Assembly (NCBI GenBank): GCA_016719945.1
Contig: JADJYE010000002.1
Span: 806,001-870,000 of the forward strand
Source of the DNA: Polyangiaceae bacterium
Lineage (GTDB): Bacteria > Myxococcota_A > Polyangia > Polyangiales > Polyangiaceae
Length of the DNA stretch: 64,000 nt
Direction: 5' to 3'
Shown here: piece after piece, positions 16,010 through 25,673 of the stretch
Position numbering within the stretch: position 1 is the stretch's first letter
Layout of the letters: each line of letters starts with the position of its first letter
Notes under the pieces: model-generated
Seen by the model: only the letters and a program-made list of their open reading frames with translations
Told to the model about the DNA's origin: nothing
Database searches by the model: none
Translations under genes and position numbers: made by a program

Positions 16010-17381
16010 ATGGCCACCGCACGCTCCAGGTTGCGGCAGATCCCGATCCCGACGCAATGGGACCACTGGACCCAGCGGGGCTTCCTCGACGCGGTGGCGC
16101 TGGCGCGCAAGGCGCTGTTCGTGGTGCGGGGTTGGGCCGCGAACAGCCCGGTGCAGCGCGCGCAGCTGCAGGGCGCGCTGGTCGAGGCGCAGCGTTCGCT
16201 GGAGGTGAGCCGGGAGGAGTGTCGGATCTTGCGGATGAGGCTGGAGGCGCGGCCAGCACAGCAGCGGCCGCACTATCCGCCCAAAGCGAGGATGGCGATC
16301 TTGGCGCTGCGTGCGGGCACGGGGTGGACGGTGGAGGAGACGGCGAGGCGCTTCCAGGTGACGCCGATGACGCTGCACAACTGGATGCGACGTCTCGACG
16401 AGACGCAGGAGTCGGGGCTGCTCGCGATGCCGGTGCCGGTCAACAAGTACCCGGACTTCGTCGAGGTGCTCGTCAAGCAGCTCGGCCGCGTGGCGCCGCT
16501 GCTCGGCAAGAGGCGGATCTCCGAGGTCCTCGCGCGGGCGGGGCTCCACCTCGCCCCAAGCACTATCGCGCGGCTGCGGGCGCGTAAGAGGCCCGAGCCG
16601 AAGCCACCGGGTGACACGGGTGGAGCAGGTGGAGCAGCTCCAGCAACCGGGGGTGACGGGGCCGAGACGGTGAAGCTCGTGACGTCGAAGCGACCGCACC
16701 ATGTCTGGAACCTCGACTTCACGTTGCTGCCGACGACGCCGGTGGTGGGTGCCGTGGGTGCCCTGGTCGCTCTTGCAGCGTTGGCCCTTCTGCTTCTGGC
16801 TCGGCGTCGTGATCGACCACTACTCGCGCTCGGTCGTGGCCTGGAAGCTCTTCCGGAAGCAGCCGACCGCCGCCGAGACGTGTGCGCTGCTGAGCCGCGC
16901 CACCGTCGCCGCAGGCACACCCCCGAAGCACCTGATCACCGACGCAGGCCCGCAGTTTCGCGACGAGTACCAGGCGTGGTGCGCGGCGCTCGGTGTGCGG
17001 CCCCGCCGCGGCGCGGTTGGCAAGAGCGGGAGCATCGCGGTCATCGAGCGATTCTTCCGCTCGCTCAAGGCAGAGATGCTCGCACGGCTGAAGCTCACCC
17101 CCGCCAATGCCGCACGGCTCGGAGAGGAGATCTCTGCCTACCTCACCTGGTACCACGACCACCGGCCCCACCAGGGCCTCGGCGGCCTGACCCCGCGCGA
17201 GTGTCTGCGCGGCGGCGTCCCAGCGCGAAAGCGCCAGCGCCGCGAGCCCCGAGCGCATTACCCGCTTGCCCGCGGCAGCCCGGGGGGCCTTCCCCGCCGG
17301 GCCGCCCGCCTCGAGCTCGTCTGCGATACCGTGGAGGGCCGACCACACCTCCCGATCGTGAAGCTGCGCGCGGCGGCTTGA
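16010..17381 (+). pseudogene. Integrase-catalytic-domain transposase, frameshifted
   Basis: The ATG at 16010 opens a frame encoding an N-terminal region with a helix-turn-helix (WTVEETARRFQVTPMTLHNW) and the first catalytic Asp in HHVWNLDFTLLPTT. Near 16733-16745 the reading switches by one base. The +1-shifted frame continues with WVPWSLLQRWPFCFWLGVV, DHYSRSVVAW, the second Asp in LITDAGPQFRDEY and the Glu in IAVIERFFRSLK, ending at 17381. Together these make one rve-type transposase of about 457 residues with a full DDE triad. No slippery sequence is evident at the switch, so decay or an indel error is likelier than programmed frameshifting. I could not find terminal inverted repeats. Confidence 0.82.
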
Positions 17382-17718
17382 GTCCGCGACGGCGAGGCGA
17401 GCATGGCGGCCCACTCGTGGCCGCAGTGGAGGGCTCTGCCCGCAGAGCGCTCGGCAGCCGTGCGACCAGTCCGTGCCGCGGGGCCCGCGGCCTCGACCCA
17501 ATGCAGACCTCAGCATGCGAGCGCTGCCGCGCCCGCGTGGCAGGTCTACGATGCAGTCGGAGTGGGCCATTGGATCAGTGGTTTGTCGGCGGAAAAGGTC
17601 GCTGGACTACTTCACCCGTGCCGATCCCGATGCCGATCCCGATGCCGATGCCGATGCCGATGCCGATGCCGATGCCGATCCCGATCCCGATACCGATACC
17701 GATGCCGCGGAGCGGCGC
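17382..17718. other. Gene-free stretch between transposase remnant and helicase
   Basis: No credible gene. The first half has mixed GC-rich sequence with short open frames only. The second half is the CCGATN hexamer tract (17621-17704), followed directly by the right copy of the 29-bp direct repeat that runs into the helicase 3' end. Confidence 0.6.
17621..17704. repeat. Hexanucleotide microsatellite (CCGATN), 14 units
   Basis: Fourteen consecutive hexamers CCGATC, CCGATG or CCGATA, with a central block of pure CCGATG. All six frames remain open over it and would give dipeptide repeats, but nothing suggests translation. It lies 14 bases downstream of the helicase stop codon and touches the 29-bp direct repeat. 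Confidence 0.95.
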
Positions 17719-17731
17719 CTACGTCTCGGAG
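17703..17731 (+). repeat. 29-bp direct repeat, right copy, at helicase 3' end
   Basis: Identical to 12728-12756 and in the same orientation. It includes the helicase stop codon (17719-17721) and the three codons before it (Ser-Glu-Thr). Overlap with the 3' end of a conserved gene is the pattern left by site-specific integration, but no integrase gene lies between the copies. Confidence 0.85.
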
Positions 17732-20268
17732 ATCCGGCGCAGCTCGAGCAGGGGCCCAGACTCGTCGACCTCGCCCGACAGATCGATCCCGACCTCGATC
17801 GCCCAGTCGTTCTCGCCCTCGGGGTCGACCATCGTCTGCCACGCGTCCCAGCAGGACTCGTGCGTCTTTCGAAGCGACGTGAACTCGGCCTTGCGCGCCT
17901 CGTGGTGCACCAGCAGCGCGCGGCGCGCCGCGAAGAACTCCTTCATCGAGGCGTCGAGGCGGGCCGCGGGCCACTCGGCGCCGTTCTTGAGCGCCGCCGA
18001 CGCCTCCTCGAGCTTGCCCACCGACAACAGCTTCAACAGGCGATGCAGATCCCGGCGGACGCGCACGAGCACCGCCTTCGGATCGTCGGCCAGGCGCGGC
18101 GGCGAGGCTGCGACCTCGACGCGCCGAGGCTCGCCGCGGTCTTCCATGCGCCGCTCCCACTCGTCGAGCAGCGAGCTGTCGACCGCGCGCACCTCGTCCT
18201 TGAGGAACGTGGTCAGCACCTCGAGCTCCTCGTTCTTGTCGGCCGTCGGCACGCCCTGCTCGAGCGTCTTCACCGCGTCCGACAGGTAGCGGAGCAGCAC
18301 GCCCTCCATGCGCGAGAGATCGTACTCGCGCACGTATTCGTCGAAGGTCGCGTAGCGCTCGAACATGTCCCGCGCGATCGACTTCGGCCGGATGTTGTCG
18401 AGCTGCGCCCACGGGTGAAACTTCGAGAAGGTGGCGAAGGTCTCGTAGATCAGCTCGGCGTTGGGCTTCGGGTACTCGACCTTCTCGAGCTCCGCCATGC
18501 GCTCCTCGTATTCGACGCCGGCGGCCTTCAGCTCGCCGAGCCGCTCGCCGCGCAGCTTGTCGACCTGCCGCTCGAGGATGGCGCGCGGGCTCTCCAGGAC
18601 CGCCTCGACCGCAGAGAGCACGTCGAGCGCGTAGCGCTCCTCCGTGTCGCGCGTCTCCGACAGGATGCCCACGAACTCGACGAGCCACAGCGACAGCGCG
18701 TGGTTCAAGGAGAAGTCGCGCTGCAGGTTCTGCGAGACGACGGCGCGCTTGCCGCGCTTGCCGCTCGGGCGCTCGGCGAGCTCGATGATCCCCGCGCGGC
18801 GCAGGGAGCGGAACAAGAGCGGCGCGAGCTTGCGCTGGCGGCGGCGCTCGTACTCCGCGATGTGCGCCTTGTCGATCAGCTCCAGCATCGCCCCGTACCC
18901 GCCGCGCCTGCCGGCCTCGGGGTTGTCGAGCAGATCGATGAGCATGCCGTGATCGATCGCGAAGCGCGCCACGAGCTCCTCGGGGCGGCTCGACACCAGG
19001 CGGTCGAAGGTCGCGCGATCCCAGTGCACGTAGCCCTTCAGCGGCGGCTTCGCGCGCTGGAGGTTCTTGTGTTTCTTCGGATCCGACTCCTTCTTGCGGT
19101 CGATCTTGATGTTCTCGATCACGTGCTCGGGCGCCTGGGCGACCACGCTCCCGGCGATGTCGAAGCCCTTGCGGCCCGCGCGGCCCGCGATCTGCTGGAA
19201 CTCGCGCACGCTGAGCACGCCGACCTTCTCGCCGTCGAATTTACACAGCTTGGTGAACAGCACCGTGCGGATGGGGATGTTCACGCCGACGCCGAGCGTG
19301 TCGGTGCCGCAGATGACCTTGAGCAGGCCGGTCTGCGAGAGCTTCTCGACGAGCAGGCGATACTTGGGCAGCAGGCCCGCGTGGTGCAGGCCGATGCCGT
19401 GCTTCACGAAGCGCTGGACGTCCTTGCCGTAGGGGCTGTCGAAGCGCACGCCCTCCAGCGCCTCGAGGATGGCCTTCTTCTCCTCCTTGGTCGTGACGTT
19501 CTCGCTCATCAGGTTCTGCGCCTCTTCGGCGCAGGCCCGCTGCGTGAAGCACACGGTGTAGATCGGCGCGCGGCCCTTCTCGACGAGCGACCTCACGGCC
19601 TCGCCGAGCGGCTCCTCGCTGTAGGTGAAGTCGAGGGGGACCGGCCGGTCTCGGCTCTCGACCAGCGCGGCCCCGCGGCGCGTCAGCTTCTCGAGCCGCT
19701 CCAGGAACGGCCGCGGGTCGCCGATCGTCGCGCTCATCAACAGGAAGCGGGTTCGCTCGAGGATGAGCAGCGGCAGGTGCCACGCCATCCCCCGCTCCTT
19801 GTCGGAGTAGTAGTGGAACTCGTCCATCACGAGCGCGTCGATCGGGGCGCCGACGCCAGCGCGCAGCGCCATGCTCGACGCGATCTCCGCGGTGCAGCAG
19901 ATGATGGGCGCCTCTGCGTTGATGGTCGCGTCGCCGGTCATCATGCCGACGTTCTTGGGGCCGAAGGCGTCGGTGAGCTGGAAGAACTTCTCGTTGACCA
20001 GCGCCTTGACGGGGCAGGTGTAGAAGGCTCGGCCGGCGTTGGCGAGCGTGCGGAAGATCATCGCCGTCGCGACGAGCGACTTTCCGCTGCCCGTGGGGGT
20101 GGACAAGATGACGTTTTTCCCCGCGAAGATCTCGAGGATCGCCTCCTCCTGAGCGCTGTACAGCTCGAGCCCGATCTCCGAGACGTAGTCGATGAAGTGC
20201 TCGAGCAGCTCGTCGGCGCTGGAGGACTTCAAGCTCGAAAGGTGCTCGGCGAGCGGGTGGCGGCGCAT
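17719..20268 (-). CDS. Ski2-like DEAD/DEAH-box helicase with DUF3516 C-terminal domain, 849 aa
   Basis: A superfamily 2 ATP-dependent helicase, probably acting on RNA. Motifs in order: STPTGSGKSLVA (Walker A), CPVKALVNEKF (Ia), MMTGDATIN (Ib), MDEFHYYSD (DExH box), LLMSATIGDP (III), GLHHAGLLPKY, VICGTDTLGVGVN (V) and QQIAGRAGRKGFD (VI). The arrangement is that of the Ski2/Mtr4 group. The remaining 400 or so residues, starting around PPLKGYVHWDRATFDRL, match the DUF3516 extension found in actinobacteria and myxobacteria. The protein is full length. Its last codons lie inside a 29-bp repeat shared with the accessory island. Confidence 0.93.
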   Translation of the reverse strand: MRRHPLAEHLSSLKSSSADELLEHFIDYVSEIGLELYSAQEEAILEIFAGKNVILSTPTGSGKSLVATAMIFRTLANAGRAFYTCPVKALVNEKFFQLTDAFGPKNVGMMTGDATINAEAPIICCTAEIASSMALRAGVGAPIDALVMDEFHYYSDKERGMAWHLPLLILERTRFLLMSATIGDPRPFLERLEKLTRRGAALVESRDRPVPLDFTYSEEPLGEAVRSLVEKGRAPIYTVCFTQRACAEEAQNLMSENVTTKEEKKAILEALEGVRFDSPYGKDVQRFVKHGIGLHHAGLLPKYRLLVEKLSQTGLLKVICGTDTLGVGVNIPIRTVLFTKLCKFDGEKVGVLSVREFQQIAGRAGRKGFDIAGSVVAQAPEHVIENIKIDRKKESDPKKHKNLQRAKPPLKGYVHWDRATFDRLVSSRPEELVARFAIDHGMLIDLLDNPEAGRRGGYGAMLELIDKAHIAEYERRRQRKLAPLLFRSLRRAGIIELAERPSGKRGKRAVVSQNLQRDFSLNHALSLWLVEFVGILSETRDTEERYALDVLSAVEAVLESPRAILERQVDKLRGERLGELKAAGVEYEERMAELEKVEYPKPNAELIYETFATFSKFHPWAQLDNIRPKSIARDMFERYATFDEYVREYDLSRMEGVLLRYLSDAVKTLEQGVPTADKNEELEVLTTFLKDEVRAVDSSLLDEWERRMEDRGEPRRVEVAASPPRLADDPKAVLVRVRRDLHRLLKLLSVGKLEEASAALKNGAEWPAARLDASMKEFFAARRALLVHHEARKAEFTSLRKTHESCWDAWQTMVDPEGENDWAIEVGIDLSGEVDESGPLLELRRISET

Positions 20269-20340
20269 CGGTGGGAGGGTCGCCGCTTCTTACCCAGCTC
20301 TTGCAGGATGCGTGAAGTCCTGAAACTCTAGGCGCACAAG

Positions 20341-20988
20341 ATGCCCACTCGATTCTTCGGTTGGGCGGGCCTCATCGGCGCAGCCACGATCATGCTCTCC
20401 GGTTGCCCCAAGAAGGGCGCCGAGGAACCTGCTGCGTCCGCCAGCGCTGAGCCCGACCCCCCCAAATCCAAGCCGAAGCCCAAGTGCGAGGACCTGGCAG
20501 AGAAGTGCGCTGCCACGCCGAACACGCAGGCCAAGATCGCCAACGCCGACTCCGTCTTCATCCCTCCAGAGGGGTGGATCTACGCGCAGCTGCCCGAGAT
20601 GACGGTCGCCAACCCCGACGGCAAGGTGGGGGTCATGGCCATCACCGCCTTCGAGGGCGCCGGGCCCGAGGAGGCGAAGGCCCGCGACGCCATGTACGAG
20701 AAGCTTGTTCAGGCTCTCAAGATCGCGGTGCCCGAGAAGTTCAAGAAGAAGTTCGTCCCCGTTTGGGCCAGCCCTCAAGACATCCGGAAGACCGGCTCGA
20801 CCGAGATCAAGCTGTGGCAGGCCGAGCAGGCGAAGCGCGATGGTAAGAGCGGCTTCTTGCTGGTTTTGCTCACCAGCGATCCAGCAGGTAAGAAGATCCT
20901 GGGAGTCGCCTTCTCACCCGACGGCGACGAGACGACGGTGGACGCAATATCGAAGTCGCTCGAGACGATCGGGCCTGGGGGCTACTAG
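20341..20988 (+). CDS. Lipoprotein of unknown function, 215 aa
   Basis: Signal peptide MPTRFFGWAGLIGAATIMLSGC with lipobox LSGC, a Lys/Pro/Ala linker (PPKSKPKPKCEDLAEKC), then one exported domain of about 150 residues containing FIPPEGWIYAQLPEM, VGVMAITAFEGAGPEEA and SGFLLVLLTSDPAGKK. I do not recognise the family. Its TAG stop shares one base with the GTG start of the pseudokinase, making it the first gene of a tightly coupled trio and a candidate partner for the pseudokinase's outer domain. Confidence 0.85.
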   Translation: MPTRFFGWAGLIGAATIMLSGCPKKGAEEPAASASAEPDPPKSKPKPKCEDLAEKCAATPNTQAKIANADSVFIPPEGWIYAQLPEMTVANPDGKVGVMAITAFEGAGPEEAKARDAMYEKLVQALKIAVPEKFKKKFVPVWASPQDIRKTGSTEIKLWQAEQAKRDGKSGFLLVLLTSDPAGKKILGVAFSPDGDETTVDAISKSLETIGPGGY

Positions 20989-22877
20989 TGACCGCACCGC
21001 GGCTGAACGCCGGAGGAATCATCGCCGGGAAGTACACGGTGCGCAGCATCCTCGGGAACAGCGGCGCCGTGATCACGTACCAGTGCGCCAACCCGCAGGG
21101 GCAAGAGGTCGCGGTCAAGCTGTACGACCCCGCGGTCGCCTCGCACGCCACGGTGATGAAGTCCCTCGAGCAGGCGTACGCCGCGACGAACGCCCTCCCT
21201 CAGAACTCGGCCGCGCCGATCGTCGACGCAGGCTACGACCAGCCGACGCTCGCGCCGTTCTCGGTGACCGAGATGTTGCGGCTCCCGTCGCTGCAGAGCC
21301 TCCAGCGGCGCCTCCCCCCGGAGGAGGTGGTGGCGCTGCTCAAGGGGCTGGCGCGGTCGCTCGACCTCGCCCACGTCCGCAACGTGGTCCACGGCGCGAT
21401 CAAGCCGACGAACGTGTTCGTCGGCCCCGCGTGCAACCCGACCATCGTCACCGATTTCGCGGCCAACCTGCCCAAGGCCGCGGTCCCCACCCAGGAGGGC
21501 TTCGTCCAGAGCGCCCCGTGGATCGCCCCCGAGCAGGCGCAGAGCGGGTCGGTGACGCCGGCCGCCGACGTCTTCTCGGTGGGGTTGCTCGTCTTCTTCG
21601 CGCTCACCGGTCGCACGTACTGGCGCTCGACCCAGGGTCAGACCTTCGACCTCAACGGCTGGCAGCAGGAGCTCGGCGCGCCGCGCGGGCCCGCGTCGCA
21701 GCGCGCGATGGAGCTCGGCGTGGCGCTGAGCCCGACGCTCGACATCGTGCTCTGGAAGGCGCTCTCCAACGATCCGCAGGAGCGTTACAAGAGCATCGGC
21801 GAGTTCGCGAGCGCGATCGAAGACACGATGATGAAGCAGGTCGGCAGCGCCGCGACGATGGCGCTACCGATGGTCGGCGACGCTCCGTCCCCGTCGCCGT
21901 TGCCGTCGAACATGCAGAACCCCGAGCGAGCCCCCGCCCTCCACGGCGCGGCAGGGCCGCAGGGCCCCGCGACCGTGGCGTTCCCAGCAGAAGCGTTCCA
22001 GGCGCCGCCCAACCAGCCCACCCAGGCCATGAGCCTGCAGCAGCTGCAGGCTCACCAGATGGCCATGCACGGGGCTCCCGCGCCGGGGATGAGCGGGCCG
22101 GGCATGTCGGGTCCGAACATGGGTGGTCCGAACATGGGCGGCCCGGGTGGGGGCTACGGGATGAACGGCCCCGGGATGAACGGCATGAACGGAGGGCTCG
22201 CGTCGACCGCGTACGCCAACCCTCCGCCCGTGGGCGGCGCCATGGCAGACGCCCAGTACGGCTACTCGCAGCAGGCGTCGCGTGAGGGGTACCCGCCACC
22301 GCCCGCGCCAGCGTTGGCCGGCCCAGCGCCGTCGAAGAGCAGGGTGCTGCCGGTGGCGCTGGTCTTCACGGCCGTCGCGCTGCTCGGCGTGGTCGGCATG
22401 GTGGTGTTCCTCCGACTGCGCGCCGAGACGCCCGCCGACGACTCTCCCGTGAAGGTCGAAGCGTCGGGCAAGCCCACGGCGTCCGCCGCTCCCGACGCGA
22501 GCCCGCCGCCGTCGACCGCCACCGCGACCGAGACCAGCGCGCCGATGGCGACCACCCAGGTGAAGCAGGTCGAGCTTCGCGTGAAGTGCAAGCCCGTGGC
22601 CTGCCAAGAGGTGAAGGTCGACGGGACGGCGGTCGACCTGACCAAGCCCGTGATGGTCGCGCCTGGCTCTCGCGAGGTCGAGGTGAGCAAGGCAGGCTTC
22701 GTGGGCCAGACCGAGAAGGTCGAGGTCAAAGAGGGAAGCGCGTTCGTCGACAAGACGTTCTTGCTCGCGGCGGAGAAGCCGGCGACGACGGCGGTGCGCC
22801 CGCCGCCCCCTCCTCCTCCCCCGGGAACCGGAAAGAAGCCGTGCAAAGTTGGTGGCTTCATCAAGAAGTGCCCCTGA
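20988..22877 (+). CDS. Membrane-anchored pseudokinase with PEGA-like C-terminal domain, 629 aa
   Basis: Residues about 15-290 have the Ser/Thr kinase fold: KYTVRSILGNSGAVITYQC, VAVKLYDP with the ATP lysine, then NVVHGAIKPTNVFV where active kinases have HRDLKPEN, and TDFAANL where they have DFG. The catalytic aspartate is gone and DFG is altered, so it should not phosphorylate. The segment APWIAPEQAQSGSVTPAADV keeps the APE motif. A Gly/Met/Pro-rich linker (MSGPGMSGPNMGGPNMGGPG) leads to one membrane helix (VLPVALVFTAVALLGVVGMVV). The outer part has LRVKCKPVACQEVKVDGTAV and SREVEVSKAGFVG, which resembles a PEGA-type beta domain. The GTG start overlaps the lipoprotein stop; the 3' end overlaps the next gene by 10 bases. 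Confidence 0.87.
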   Translation: MTAPRLNAGGIIAGKYTVRSILGNSGAVITYQCANPQGQEVAVKLYDPAVASHATVMKSLEQAYAATNALPQNSAAPIVDAGYDQPTLAPFSVTEMLRLPSLQSLQRRLPPEEVVALLKGLARSLDLAHVRNVVHGAIKPTNVFVGPACNPTIVTDFAANLPKAAVPTQEGFVQSAPWIAPEQAQSGSVTPAADVFSVGLLVFFALTGRTYWRSTQGQTFDLNGWQQELGAPRGPASQRAMELGVALSPTLDIVLWKALSNDPQERYKSIGEFASAIEDTMMKQVGSAATMALPMVGDAPSPSPLPSNMQNPERAPALHGAAGPQGPATVAFPAEAFQAPPNQPTQAMSLQQLQAHQMAMHGAPAPGMSGPGMSGPNMGGPNMGGPGGGYGMNGPGMNGMNGGLASTAYANPPPVGGAMADAQYGYSQQASREGYPPPPAPALAGPAPSKSRVLPVALVFTAVALLGVVGMVVFLRLRAETPADDSPVKVEASGKPTASAAPDASPPPSTATATETSAPMATTQVKQVELRVKCKPVACQEVKVDGTAVDLTKPVMVAPGSREVEVSKAGFVGQTEKVEVKEGSAFVDKTFLLAAEKPATTAVRPPPPPPPPGTGKKPCKVGGFIKKCP

Positions 22878-24046
22878 CGCCCCAGCGTCGCGATCGCCCC
22901 CTGTTCACAGGCCTCGCCCGCACGCTGTACGCGACCGTCGGCGTCGGTCTCGCCGTGACTGGGTGCAGCACCGAGCGGCAGGCGTCGGGGTCCGAAGCGA
23001 CCGCCAGCGCGACCGCCGCCGCCGCCTCGGCGCCTCGAGCGAGCTCCTCGACGTCGACCTCCGCTAGCCCTTCGACGTCGGCCTCGGGCGCTCCCGCGGC
23101 GCGCGTCCCCAGCCCGCCGCTGCCCGAGGAAGACCTGGTGCCGGCGACCCTCGACGAGCAACGCGCGGCGATGCTGCGCCGCATGAAGAGCCTGCTGCGG
23201 CTCAAGGACGATCAGCTCTCCGCGCTCTCGGCCATCCTCGCGAAGTCGCCCATCATCGGGCAGGGCAACCCGGAGATCGTGGAGTACGCGATGACCCGCA
23301 AGGAGTGTCGCGAGCGGCGCGACGCGGCCGGTGTGGTCGAAGAAGAGGCGGCCGTGTGCGGCGGGCCCTTCATGAGCCCGCTCTACAACCCGAAGGCCGG
23401 CCAGACCTCGTCCGACGCGAAGGTGTGCATCGATCGCTACGAGTTCCCCGGCATCCCGTGCGACTACCCGGTGACGTGGGCGAGCGCGCGCGAGGCAAAC
23501 CTCATGTGCCAGGCGATCGGCAAGCGCCTGTGCGACGCGCACGAGTGGGAGGGCGCCTGCGCGGGCGCCGTGCTCCCGGCCGAGAGCGAATACGCCTTCG
23601 GGAAGCCGCGCAAAGAGTCCCGGCACCGGCACAACGAGTCCCGGGAGATCGTCTGGGCGTACGGCGCCGAGAAGAGCTTCGACAAGTGCGCGATGAATTC
23701 GAAGAAGTCGAAGAAATGCACGCAGAGCGGCTGGAAGGTCTGCGGCTCGAACACCTACCCCGCCGGCGCGTTCCCGGAGTGCAAGAGCCCGCTCGGCGTG
23801 TACGACCAGCACGGCAACGTCGCCGAGCACATGAACCTCCCCACCAAGGCCTCGGAGCTCACGAGCGCGGGAGGCTCGGGTGAAACGGAGATGAAGGGCA
23901 GCTGGTTCATCTTCAAGAAATTCGAGGCCCACATCGACGACTGCCGGTGGCGCGCGCCGGATTGGCACGGCACGAAGACGATGAGCCACGACTCGCACCA
24001 GAACTACCACCTGGGCTTCCGCTGCTGCCGCGACGCTCAGCCCTGA
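22868..24046 (+). CDS. SUMF1/FGE-like domain lipoprotein, 392 aa
   Basis: An exported lipoprotein (lipobox AVTGC) with a Ser/Ala/Thr-rich linker. Its C-terminal domain, about 250 residues, has the formylglycine-generating-enzyme fold: VCIDRYEFPGIPCDYPVTWA, ANLMCQAIGKRLCDAHEWEG, GVYDQHGNVAEHM and a final YHLGFRCC. In true FGE two cysteines in a C-x4-C pattern do the oxidation; here the corresponding stretch reads AHIDDCRWRAPDW with only one cysteine, so formylglycine formation is unlikely and a binding role is more plausible. The GTG at 22868 lies 10 bases inside the pseudokinase gene. Kinase-FGE pairings are frequent in myxobacteria. Confidence 0.82.
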   Translation: MPLTPQRRDRPLFTGLARTLYATVGVGLAVTGCSTERQASGSEATASATAAAASAPRASSSTSTSASPSTSASGAPAARVPSPPLPEEDLVPATLDEQRAAMLRRMKSLLRLKDDQLSALSAILAKSPIIGQGNPEIVEYAMTRKECRERRDAAGVVEEEAAVCGGPFMSPLYNPKAGQTSSDAKVCIDRYEFPGIPCDYPVTWASAREANLMCQAIGKRLCDAHEWEGACAGAVLPAESEYAFGKPRKESRHRHNESREIVWAYGAEKSFDKCAMNSKKSKKCTQSGWKVCGSNTYPAGAFPECKSPLGVYDQHGNVAEHMNLPTKASELTSAGGSGETEMKGSWFIFKKFEAHIDDCRWRAPDWHGTKTMSHDSHQNYHLGFRCCRDAQP

Positions 24047-24102
24047 GCGCGAGCGAGCGAGGAGTGTAAGGGACGCTCGGGGCGGGCCGTTCTCGGCTCA
24101 CG

Positions 24103-25627
24103 ATGCTCAAGCGAACCTCGGCCCGCCTCCCGCTCCTCGCCCTGCTCCTCGCGCACGCTGCCGGCTGCAGCAGCTACCCGTCGGCGACCTCCAAGGAGGC
24201 GATGGCGCCGCCGCCGTCGCACTACGCGATGGCCGAGATGACGGCGTCGCCCTCCACCGAGGCCTACCAGGACTACGGGGTGAACCCGCTGGTCGACGTC
24301 GACAAGGACCGCTTCTCGACCTTCGCGATCGACGTCGACACCGCCTCGTACGCGATCAGCCGTCGCAAGCTGGTCGAGGGCGCGCTCCCGCCGGTCGCCG
24401 CGGTGCGCGTCGAGGAGTTCGTGAACGCGTTCGACTACGCGTACGAGGCGCCGACCTCGAAGCCCTTCGCGGTCCACATGACCTCGGCGCCTTCGCCGTT
24501 CGTCGCCGGTCACCACGTGCTGCGCGTCGGCCTGCAAGCGAAGCGGCCGACGGCGAAGCCGCGCGTCCCTGCGCACCTCGTCTACCTCGTCGACACCAGC
24601 GGCTCGATGCAGAGCGCCGACAAGCTCGGCCTGGTGAAGAGGAGCCTGAAGCTGATGACCGAGCACCTCAAGCCCGGCGACACCGTCGCGCTGTGCACCT
24701 ACGCCGGCTCGACTCGCGAGGTCCTGCCGCCCACCGGGATCGAGGACAAGGCGGAGATCCTCGACGCGATCGAGCAGCTCACCTCGGGCGGCGGGACGGC
24801 GATGTCGAGCGGGATGGACAACGCCTACGCCCTCGCCAGCCGCACCCTGAAGAAGGGCCACATCAACCGCGTCATCGTGCTCTCCGGACGGGGACGCCAA
24901 CATCGGCCCCTCGAGCCACAGCGAGATCCTCGACCGCATCGCCAAGTACAAGGAGCAGGGCATCACGCTGTCGACCGTGGGCTTCGGCCAGGGCAACTAC
25001 CAGGACACGATGATGGAGCAGCTCGCCAACAAGGGCGACGGCAACTATTTCTATATCGACGGCGAGGCCGAGGCGAAGAAGGTCTTCGTCGACCAGCTCG
25101 ACTCGATGCTCGAGGTCGTCGCGAAGGACGTGAAGGTGCAGGTCGAGTTCGACCCGAAGGTGGTGAAGCGCTACCGCCTCATCGGCTACGAGAACCGGGA
25201 CGTCGCCGACAAGGACTTCGCGAACGACAAGGTCGACGGCGGCGAGGTCGGCGCGGGCCACGCGGTGACCGCGCTCTACGATCTCGAGCTCGCGGAGGGC
25301 GCTGCGAAGGCGGGGCTCGTCACGGTGCGCGTCCGTTACAAGTCGCCCGAGGGCGGCGCCTCGGAGGAGCTCGCGTTCCCGATGGAAGCGAAGAGCGCGC
25401 TCGCCTCGTTCGGCGACTCTCCTCGCGACCTCAGGCTCGCCGCGGCGATCGCTGGCTTCGCCGACGCGCTGCGCGGCGCGCCCGGAGGCCCCGGGCTCGA
25501 TCAGGTGCTCGAGGTGGCGAACAAGGCCGCGGCCGACTCGAAGCCCGAGCGCGAGCTGATCGAGCTGATCGAGAAGGCGATCAAGCTCGGCGGCCCGACC
25601 AAGCGCGCGCAGGTCGCGAAGCCGTGA
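24103..25627 (+). CDS. VWA-domain lipoprotein (YfbK-like), frameshifted in this sequence
   Basis: A lipoprotein (lipobox HAAGC) with the order vWF_A N-terminal domain, VWA, DUF3520. Motifs are YQDYGVNPLVDVDKDRFSTF, STFAIDVDTASYAISRRKL, the MIDAS sequence YLVDTSGSMQS, and after the VWA domain MGFGQGNYQDTMMEQLANKG and VTALYDLELAEGAAKAG. The frame breaks at 24883-24890: the sequence reads CTCTCCGGACGGGGACGCC, where dropping one G gives LSDGDANIGPS and restores the whole domain. The corrected protein has about 507 residues. No slippery signal is seen. Binding of a metal-dependent ligand at the cell surface is the family expectation. Confidence 0.85.
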
Positions 25628-25673
25628 GCGGCCCGGCCCTGCGCCGCGAGGCGGCGCAGGCGCCCGCGATGGC

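Noticed and set aside
17473..20331. A 952-codon open frame on the + strand over the helicase
   Set aside because: It is antisense to a helicase with all superfamily 2 motifs; high GC keeps the antisense frame open.
24880..24895. Programmed frameshift in the VWA gene
   Set aside because: No slippery heptamer or downstream structure is apparent, and a one-base indel next to a G run explains it.
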